A stretch of 64,000 nt of DNA, from assembly GCA_963843745.1 (NCBI GenBank), contig CAWJLP010000012.1, positions 124,001-188,000 of the forward strand. Direction: 5' to 3'. A program made the translations under genes and the position numbers. The DNA comes from Trebonia sp963843745 (lineage in GTDB: Bacteria > Actinomycetota > Actinomycetes > Streptosporangiales > Streptosporangiaceae). The notes under the pieces are model-generated. The model did not search any database. It was not told the origin of the DNA and was given only the letters and a program-made list of their open reading frames with translations. This document shows, piece after piece, positions 58,482 to 64,000 of this stretch (its first letter is position 1; every line of letters begins with the position of its first letter).

Positions 58482-59378
58482 ATGGTCTCCATGATTGACA
58501 CGAATTCGGCCGCGCCCCCCGCGTGGTTCACCGCCGCGCTCGCAACCCCGGTAACGCAGCGGACGACGATGGTAGATGGTGCCGCGATCGCCTACCGGAT
58601 GTGGGGTGAGCCGGGCGGGCGCGGCATCGTGCTGGTGCATGGCGGTGCGGCTCATTCCCGCTGGTGGGACCACATCGGCCCGCTGCTGGCCGACGGCCGG
58701 CTGGTCGTCGCGATCGACTTGTCAGGGCACGGTGACAGCGCTCGCCGCGAGTCTTACAGCCTCGACCAGTGGGCGCGCGAGGTGCTCGCGGTCGCCGGGG
58801 ACGCCGGGATCGCCACGCCGCCCGCAGTGGTCGGCCACAGCCTGGGCGGCCTCGTGACGCTCCGAGCGGCTGTCCTGTTCGGGTCCAGGATCGAGGGGGC
58901 GGTCGTCATCGATTCGCCCATTCGCGAGATGTCGCCGGAGGAACACGCGGCGAGGGAGCACCGCGCCTTCGGCGGATTGCGCGTGTATCCCTCGAAGGAG
59001 GCGATCCTCGCGCGGTTCCGTCCGGTTCCGGACCAGCCCGTGCTCGGCTACATCGCCGATCACGTCGCCGCCACGTCGATTCGCGAGGTGGACGGCGGAT
59101 GGACGTGGAAGTGGGACCCGGCTATCTTCGGTCGGCAGGTCCCGCCGACGCTGCTGACCCGGCTGGAATGCCGGGTGGCGTTGTTCCGCGCCGAGCACGG
59201 CATGGTCTCCACGGAGATGAGCGATGTCATGTATGACCGGCTGGGCCGTGTCGCTCCGGTCATCGAGATCCCGTCGGCGGGTCACCACGTCATGCTCGAC
59301 CAGCCCATAGCGCTCGTGGCCGCAATTCGCACGCTGCTCTCCGGCTGGGACCATTCCCTGCCCGCCACCGGGCCCTAG
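58482..59378 (+). CDS. Alpha/beta-fold hydrolase
   Basis: A 298-residue alpha/beta hydrolase. 'GIVLVHGGAAHSRWWDHIGPLL' is the oxyanion-hole region, 'VAIDLSGHGDSAR' follows, 'VVGHSLGGLVTLRAA' carries the nucleophile Ser, and 'IPSAGHHVMLDQP' the catalytic His. It could cleave an ester, lactone or C-C bond in the surrounding catabolic pathway. It starts nine bases after tesB, so the two are probably one transcript. Confidence 0.9.
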   Translation: MVSMIDTNSAAPPAWFTAALATPVTQRTTMVDGAAIAYRMWGEPGGRGIVLVHGGAAHSRWWDHIGPLLADGRLVVAIDLSGHGDSARRESYSLDQWAREVLAVAGDAGIATPPAVVGHSLGGLVTLRAAVLFGSRIEGAVVIDSPIREMSPEEHAAREHRAFGGLRVYPSKEAILARFRPVPDQPVLGYIADHVAATSIREVDGGWTWKWDPAIFGRQVPPTLLTRLECRVALFRAEHGMVSTEMSDVMYDRLGRVAPVIEIPSAGHHVMLDQPIALVAAIRTLLSGWDHSLPATGP

Positions 59379-59402
59379 CCAGCCGCAGCGACTGCCTATA
59401 GA

Positions 59403-59426
59403 GTGCTATTAGCTAACTGATAGCAC
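59403..59426. promoter_or_regulatory. Operator-like palindrome upstream of the amidohydrolase gene
   Basis: GTGCTAT at 59403-59409 is exactly mirrored by ATAGCAC at 59420-59426, with a 10-base spacer containing part of a TTAGCTAA palindrome. It lies 24-47 bases before the start at 59450. One half-site recurs upstream of the second amidohydrolase (62413-62429), which suggests a shared regulator. Confidence 0.6.
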
Positions 59427-59449
59427 CTAGTGACGGCGGAGGGCGTGCG

Positions 59450-60568
59450 ATGTACAGCCTGTTCAGCGTCGATGACCACATCATCGAGCCTGCGGATGTC
59501 TGGTCCAGGCGGGTCCCGGCGAAGTTCAGGGAGACCGCGCCGCACGTCGTGTACGACGAGGGTCGCGAGTACTGGGTATTCGAAGGCGACCGTCAGCTGA
59601 CGATGGGCCTGAACGCCGTGGCCGGCAAGCCCAGGGAACAGTGGGGCATGGAGCCCGCCAGGTTCACCGACATGATCCCGGGCTGCTACGACCCGCACGA
59701 GCGGGTGAAGGACCTGCGCTCCAACGGCATCTACGCCAGCGTGAACTTCCCGACGCTGCCCGGCTTCGGCGGCCGGAAGTTCGTCACGTTCCACGACAAG
59801 GAACTCGCGCTGGCCTGCGTGCAGGCGTGGAACGACTTCGTGCTCGACGAGTGGTGCGCGGCGGCGCCGGAGGTGTTCGTGCCGATGGTCATCACCGCGC
59901 TGTGGGACGTCGAGCTCAGCGTCCGGGAACTGCAGCGCTGCCTGGCCAAGGGCGCCAAGGCGCTGTGCTTCGTCGAGGACCCGGCGCTGATCGGCCTGCC
60001 CGGTTACCACACCGACCACTGGGAGCCGCTGTTCGCCGCCGCCCAGGAAGCCGACGTCCCGATCTGCATGCACGTCGGGTCGTCCGGGACCTCGACCATC
60101 AACCCGGGCACGACGCCGATGGTGGAGATCGCCGCGTCCTTCACGCACACCGGGCGGTGCTCGGTCAACCTGATGGCCAGCCCGCTGCCGCGCAAGTTCC
60201 CCGGCGTCAAGCTGGTCTGGAGCGAGGGCGGGATCGGGTGGCTCCCGGCCGCCCTCGAGCGCGCCGACCGGCAGTGGGAGCGGCACAAGTACTGGAACCA
60301 CATGGACGACACGCTGCCCAGTGAGATCTGCCACCGGAACATGTACTTCTGCATGATCGAGGAGCCATGGGGGCTGACGCAGCGGGACGTCATCGGCGTC
60401 GACAGGATCCTGTTCGAGAGCGACTACCCGCACGCTGACACGACCTGGCCGCACACTCAGGCCTCGGTCAAGGAGCTGTTCCGGGACGTCGATCAGGAGA
60501 CGACGGAAAAAATCACGTACAAGAACGCCGAGAAGCTGTTCAAGTTCCCGCTGACCGTGCCCTGCTAG
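59450..60568 (+). CDS. Amidohydrolase 2-family enzyme (ACMSD-like)
   Basis: A 372-residue metal-dependent hydrolase. 'SVDDHIIEPADVWSRRVP' gives the first metal motif, 'VPICMHVGSSGTS' the His of the second, and 'DRILFESDYPHADTTWPHT' the catalytic Asp. The arrangement matches the amidohydrolase-2 family that includes decarboxylases such as ACMSD. Substrate unknown. GGCGGAGGG precedes the ATG at 59450. It is part of a small catabolic block under a palindromic operator. Confidence 0.9.
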   Translation: MYSLFSVDDHIIEPADVWSRRVPAKFRETAPHVVYDEGREYWVFEGDRQLTMGLNAVAGKPREQWGMEPARFTDMIPGCYDPHERVKDLRSNGIYASVNFPTLPGFGGRKFVTFHDKELALACVQAWNDFVLDEWCAAAPEVFVPMVITALWDVELSVRELQRCLAKGAKALCFVEDPALIGLPGYHTDHWEPLFAAAQEADVPICMHVGSSGTSTINPGTTPMVEIAASFTHTGRCSVNLMASPLPRKFPGVKLVWSEGGIGWLPAALERADRQWERHKYWNHMDDTLPSEICHRNMYFCMIEEPWGLTQRDVIGVDRILFESDYPHADTTWPHTQASVKELFRDVDQETTEKITYKNAEKLFKFPLTVPC

Positions 60569-60615
60569 CCCGTCACTTCAGCGACGCTCGCGCGTCGACG
60601 GGAAGGGCCACGCCC

Positions 60616-61056
60616 GTGACACACCGGGACCGGGAGGACCATGGGGAGATGCTCACCGCTGAGGACAGAATCGCGATCCGTGAACTGCTCGCGCTGTACG
60701 GGCATGTGATCGACGAGCGACAGTTCAGCCGCGTCGACGAGCTCTTCACCCCGGACGGGCGCTATGACGTCTCCGACTTCGGGCAGGGCGTCCACCATAG
60801 CCCCGCCGCGATCGCGGCGCTCTGGGCCGATCCTGGCTCGCGCCATCCGCTGGCCCACCACACCGTCGATGTCGTCGTCACCGAGGACGGCGACGGCACG
60901 GTTCGGGCGCTGTGCAAGGGCATCGGCCTGCTCGCGAACGGCAAGGCGGGCAGCGTCACGTATCGCGACGTCGTGACGAAGACCGCCGATGGCTGGCGGA
61001 TAGCCGAGCGAGTGGCGGTCTTGCGCCGCGCCGATCGGATACCGGAGATCAGCTGA
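60616..61056 (+). CDS. SnoaL/NTF2-like family protein
   Basis: A 146-residue NTF2-fold protein. 'TAEDRIAIRELLALYGHVIDERQFSRVDELFTPDGRYDVSDF' and 'AHHTVDVVVTEDGDGTVRALCKGIGLLANGKAGSVTYRDVVTKTADGWRIAERVAV' match SnoaL-like dehydratases/isomerases and binding proteins. A role in the same pathway as the preceding amidohydrolase is likely from linkage. GTG at 60616 has GGGAAGGG upstream; ATG at 60649 is possible. Confidence 0.85.
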   Translation: MTHRDREDHGEMLTAEDRIAIRELLALYGHVIDERQFSRVDELFTPDGRYDVSDFGQGVHHSPAAIAALWADPGSRHPLAHHTVDVVVTEDGDGTVRALCKGIGLLANGKAGSVTYRDVVTKTADGWRIAERVAVLRRADRIPEIS

Positions 61057-61062
61057 CCGGCG

Positions 61063-61107
61063 TCACATGCCGAGCAGGGAGCCGCCGTCGACCGGTATCT
61101 CGCGCGG
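61063..61107 (-). pseudogene. C-terminal scrap of a second SDR gene
   Basis: On the minus strand this reads 'REIPVDGGSLLGM' and a stop, the standard C-terminus of FabG-like short-chain dehydrogenases. No upstream body is present: the bases before it do not continue an SDR. The intact SDR gene next to it ends with a different 'VVTVDGGLSMGA'. It is a leftover of a deleted paralogue. Confidence 0.6.
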
Positions 61108-61140
61108 CCCCGACGACCACGCTCACGTCATGGCTCATCG

Positions 61141-61884
61141 TCAGGCGCCCATGCTCAGGCCACCGTCCACGGTCACCACCGAGCCGGTGACGTAGCTGGC
61201 CTCGTCGGACAACAGGAACCGGACGGCGGCGGCCAGTTCCCGCGGGTCGCCGCGGCGGCCAAGCGGGATCATCGCGCGGATCGCCTCCTGCGCCTCCGGG
61301 CGCATCGAGGCTGTCATCTCGGTCTCGAACACGCCCGGCACCACCAGGTTGACCGTGATGCCCTTGCGCGCCACCGCCCGGGCCAGCGAGCGGGTCAGCC
61401 CGAGCAGCCCCGCCTTGGCAGCTCCGTACCCGGCCTCAACCGGGTTGCCCATCGCCGCGGTCACCGAGCCGACGTTCACGATCCGGCCGAAACCTTGCGC
61501 GGTCATCGGCGCCAGCACGGCCTGGGCCAGGTAGAACGGCGCGGAGAGGTTCACCCGCAGCGCCGCGTCCCACTGGTCGGCCGTCATCGCCGCGACCTTA
61601 TTCTCGATCAGCAGCCCGGCGTTGCTGACCAGGTAGTCCACGCGTCCCCGGTCCGCCACGAGCTCGGCCACGAGCGCCCGGCAGAAGTCCGGGTCGCCCA
61701 CGTCACCCGGATGCACGCTGACCGAGCCGCCCGCCTTGGTGAGCCGGGCGGCCAGTTCCCTGGCGGCGTCGTGGTTCCCCGCGTATACGCCGGCCACGTG
61801 CGTGCCGTCGGCCGCGAGCAGCTCGCTGATCGCGGCCCCGATGCCGCGGGTCCCGCCGGTGACGATCGCTACGCGTTCTGTCAT
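61141..61884 (-). CDS. FabG-like short-chain dehydrogenase/reductase
   Basis: A 247-residue SDR. 'AIVTGGTRGIGAAISELLAADG' is the cofactor loop, 'LVSNAGLL' follows, the catalytic Ser lies in 'IVNVGSVTAAMGNPVEA', and 'YGAAKAGLLGLTRSLA' carries the YxxxK pair. 'GSVVTVDGGLSMGA' is the C-terminus. NADP-dependent 3-oxoacyl reduction or a related step is expected. The ATG overlaps the stop of the luciferase-like remnant by four bases. Confidence 0.93.
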   Translation of the reverse strand: MTERVAIVTGGTRGIGAAISELLAADGTHVAGVYAGNHDAARELAARLTKAGGSVSVHPGDVGDPDFCRALVAELVADRGRVDYLVSNAGLLIENKVAAMTADQWDAALRVNLSAPFYLAQAVLAPMTAQGFGRIVNVGSVTAAMGNPVEAGYGAAKAGLLGLTRSLARAVARKGITVNLVVPGVFETEMTASMRPEAQEAIRAMIPLGRRGDPRELAAAVRFLLSDEASYVTGSVVTVDGGLSMGA

Positions 61885-62366
61885 GTCAGTTGTGCTCCTA
61901 GCAGCGCGCGCACCTCGGCCGCGCCATCGATCGCCGCCTGCTCCCTGTCCGCCACCGGTATCAGGTTGAACGACCGGCAGCCCGCCTCGACATACGGTCG
62001 CAGGCTCTCGGCTATCTGCCCGGCTGTTCCGTAGGGGGTGTATTTTTCAAATTTTCCGAACGGAACGTTGTAAAAACCCTCCATCGTCTCGCTCAGCCTG
62101 TCGCGGGCGGCACCGGGGGAGGCGCCGAGCCCGCACCACACATGCATGCCATGCTGCCAGGCCGGCACGTCCCGGCCGGCGAGCAGCGGCCGCAGCACCG
62201 CGAGCGCTTCGTCCATCCGACGCCCGCGGGTCGGCGGGTCGATGCCGCAGGCGCGCAGCCCCGCGGCGCCTCCGGGCAGCTCGCCGGGTACTCGCAGGCC
62301 CACGGTGATGGACTGACCCGAGGGAGTCGCCACGGTACGTTCAGGATCTCTGTGCTCCGCCACCAC
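61881..62366 (-). pseudogene. Truncated luciferase-like monooxygenase (LLM)
   Basis: A 161-codon frame contains pieces of an F420/FMN-dependent luciferase-like oxidoreductase: 'RACGIDPPTRGRRMDEALAVLRPLLAG' from the middle and 'GKFEKYTPYGTAGQIAESLRPYVEAGCRSFNLIPVA' from the C-terminus. The N-terminal half with the cofactor core, and about 60 residues between the two pieces, are missing; family members have 300-350 residues. It is probably non-functional. It is kept in register with the SDR gene by an ATGA overlap. Confidence 0.6.
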
Positions 62367-62411
62367 GCCCCCTGACGCTTGTGCACCGACGTTTCCACAA
62401 GCAGATTTCTT

Positions 62412-62429
62412 AGTGCTATTATTTAGCTG
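62412..62429. promoter_or_regulatory. Second copy of the amidohydrolase operator half-site
   Basis: AGTGCTATTA at 62412-62421 is identical to 59402-59411, and the 17 bases from 62413 match each half of the palindrome at 59403-59426 at 14 positions. It lies between the LLM remnant and the D-aminoacylase-like gene, 30-47 bases before the latter. Confidence 0.5.
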
Positions 62430-62459
62430 TTTTGCCGTCTTGTCACCAGGGAGGGTTCG

Positions 62460-64000
62460 ATGAGCGATCTGCTAGTCCGCGGCGGCCTCGTGGTGGACGG
62501 CACGGGTGCCCCGGCCCGCGCCGCGGACGTGCGGGTGCGCGGCGGCCGGATCGCGGAGATCGGGCCGGGCCTGCGGCCCGACGGCGAGCGGGTGCTCGAC
62601 GCCGGCGGCGGCTACGTCACGCCCGGGTTCATCGACATCCACACGCACTTCGACCCTGCGGTGTTCTGGGACCCGATGTGCGACCCGATGCCGCAGCACG
62701 GCGTGACGACCGTGCTGGCAGGGAACTGCTCTCTGTCCCTGGCGCCGGTGCGCCCCGGGCAGCACGGCGGTGTGCAGGAGCTGCTCTGCTACATCGAAGA
62801 CATGCCGGCGGAGTCGCTGGACGCGGCGCTGCCGTGGACCTGGGAGAGCTACGGCGACTATCTCGCGGCCGTGGACAAGCTCGGCGGCCTCGGCGTCAAC
62901 CTGGGCGGGATGGTCGGGCACAACATGCTCCGCATGTACGTGATGGGGGATGAGGCCTGGGAACGTCCGGCGACCGAGGACGAGCGGCGGCGGATCGCCG
63001 CGCTGCTCGACCAGTCGCTGGCCGCGGGCGCGGCGGCCATGTCCACGTCGCTGGGCTTTGACGAGGACAGGAACAAGCGGCCGGTGCCGAGCCGCCATGC
63101 CGACGACGCCGAGCTCGCCGCGCTGCTCGACGTGCTCGCCCGGCACGGCAAGTTCATCCAGTTCATCCCTGACCCCGCCGGCAAGCAGATGCGCAAGGAC
63201 CTGGAGCGGATGGCCGCGCTGACCGGCCCGCGCGGCGTGGTGAGCACCTGGATCAACGTCTTCTACAACCAGGACCACCCGGACTGGGCGCGGCGCATGC
63301 TGGACTTCGCCGGGAACCTGCGAGCTCAGGGGATGCGGAACTACCCGCAGGTCAGTCCCCGCACGCTGGACATCCACGTGAACTGGGACGGCGGCATGTC
63401 CTGGTTCATGCTGGCGAACAGCTGGCACAGGATGGTGCAGGCGCCGCGGCCAGACAAGGAGCCGATGCTGCGCGACCCAGCCTGGCGCGCGCTGGCCCGG
63501 GAAGAGTGGGATCAGGTGCCGCGGACCATGATCCCGCACAAGTACCCCGACCGGATCCGGCTGGTCGAAGTCACCCGGCCGGAGAACGAGCACTGGGTGG
63601 GCGCGACGCTGGCCGATCTCATCGCGGCCCGCGGGGGCCACCCGTCCGACGTGCTCGCCGACTGGCTGCTCGAGAACGACGTCAACCCGGGCATCGTCGG
63701 CGTCGGCGTGGGGAACTCGGACCCGGCCGGCGTGGCCGAGACCCTGACCCATCCGGCGTCGATCGTGGCCAACAGCGACGCAGGGGCGCACCTGCAGATG
63801 ATGTGCGCCACTGGCGACACCACGCTGCTGCTGACCCGCCACGTCCGCGATCGCGGCGATCTCACCGTCGAGCAGGCCGTGCACAAGATCACCGGGCAGC
63901 TGGCCGGGCTGTTCGGGTTCGACGGCCGCGGGGTGCTCGCCGAGGGCGCGGCGGGCGACCTGGTGGTCTTCAACCTGGACGAGCTGGACTGGGCGACCGA
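62460..64000 (+). CDS. D-aminoacylase-like amidohydrolase (runs off the window)
   Basis: An open frame of at least 513 residues to the window edge. 'LLVRGGLVVDGTGAPARAADV' opens the composite beta domain, 'TPGFIDIHTHFDP' carries the first metal HxH, 'QHGVTTVLAGNCSLSLAPV' the bridging-residue region and 'IVANSDAGAHLQMM' the catalytic Asp. 'VVFNLDELD' marks the returning C-terminal domain, so only a few dozen residues are missing. The family hydrolyses N-acyl-D-amino acids and similar amides. GGGAGGG precedes the ATG. Confidence 0.88.
   Translation, partial: MSDLLVRGGLVVDGTGAPARAADVRVRGGRIAEIGPGLRPDGERVLDAGGGYVTPGFIDIHTHFDPAVFWDPMCDPMPQHGVTTVLAGNCSLSLAPVRPGQHGGVQELLCYIEDMPAESLDAALPWTWESYGDYLAAVDKLGGLGVNLGGMVGHNMLRMYVMGDEAWERPATEDERRRIAALLDQSLAAGAAAMSTSLGFDEDRNKRPVPSRHADDAELAALLDVLARHGKFIQFIPDPAGKQMRKDLERMAALTGPRGVVSTWINVFYNQDHPDWARRMLDFAGNLRAQGMRNYPQVSPRTLDIHVNWDGGMSWFMLANSWHRMVQAPRPDKEPMLRDPAWRALAREEWDQVPRTMIPHKYPDRIRLVEVTRPENEHWVGATLADLIAARGGHPSDVLADWLLENDVNPGIVGVGVGNSDPAGVAETLTHPASIVANSDAGAHLQMMCATGDTTLLLTRHVRDRGDLTVEQAVHKITGQLAGLFGFDGRGVLAEGAAGDLVVFNLDELDWAT

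Noticed and set aside
1..64000. CRISPR array, rRNA operon, insertion sequence or phage structural genes
   Set aside because: No regularly spaced repeats, rRNA sequence, transposase motif or phage protein was seen. The only mobile-element traces are the relaxase and tRNA scraps listed.

Overview
This window is high-GC DNA with the gene style of a free-living actinobacterium. It has frequent GTG starts, many 1-8 base stop/start overlaps, and several probable leaderless starts. Typical actinobacterial families are present: an NDMA-dependent alcohol dehydrogenase, a DUF574 SAM methyltransferase, MMPL and MarR/TetR pairs, dodecin, and LPG-synthase-TM/kinase fusions. No 16S/23S rRNA, complete tRNA, CRISPR array or intact transposase is visible. 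The species cannot be named from the sequence alone.

Layout. 0-2.4 kb: a truncated phytanoyl-CoA dioxygenase-like gene, a small winged-helix regulator with a divergent operator-like repeat, and DUF4389 and DUF4386 membrane proteins. 2.4-12.3 kb: a membrane-lipid block. It holds a remnant of an alpha/beta hydrolase, a flippase-like protein with an internal pseudokinase, a solitary glycine-betaine-type binding lipoprotein, and a tandem duplication of [PAP2-kinase fusion + PAP2 phosphatase] containing an exactly repeated 729-bp segment. 12.3-18.2 kb: amidohydrolase, a collapsed aldehyde dehydrogenase remnant, an MBL-fold hydrolase, catalase, glutathione peroxidase and a lyxose-isomerase-like cupin. 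18.2-24.5 kb: E1alpha-E1beta-E2 of a 2-oxoacid/acetoin-type dehydrogenase, a SorC regulator, a PfkB kinase and a class II aldolase, which look like one carbohydrate pathway. 24.6-30.6 kb: a MoxR-VWA fusion beside an NDMA-dependent alcohol dehydrogenase, then PspA and an NhaA-DsbA fusion. 30.7-35 kb: two MarR regulators and a ClC transporter with CBS and TrkA_C domains. 35-43 kb: aldo/keto reductases, a nickel-pincer cofactor cluster (larC, larB, larE), a beta-hydroxyacid dehydrogenase and zwf.

43-49.6 kb: a secreted PepSY-like protein, a relaxase remnant, a TetR/MMPL pair, a tRNA 3'-end fragment, dodecin, and a small XRE-type protein next to a DUF574 methyltransferase. The relaxase and tRNA fragments suggest an old integrative element. 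49.7-55.9 kb: a tightly overlapping minus-strand operon etfB-etfA-prpD-prpB-prpC (electron transfer flavoprotein plus the methylcitrate cycle), divergent from a TetR gene across two 13-bp operator-like repeats. 55.9-64 kb: acyl-CoA and hydrolase genes (a double crotonase, TesB, alpha/beta hydrolase, two amidohydrolases, NTF2-like, SDR). A shared 17-bp motif lies upstream of the two amidohydrolases, and decayed SDR and luciferase-like genes lie between them. The last gene runs off the window.

The most distinctive items are the duplicated PAP2-kinase modules with apparently dead phosphatase halves, the MoxR-VWA/NDMA-dehydrogenase pairing, the etf-prp operon with its paired operator, and the scattered remnants of a conjugative element.
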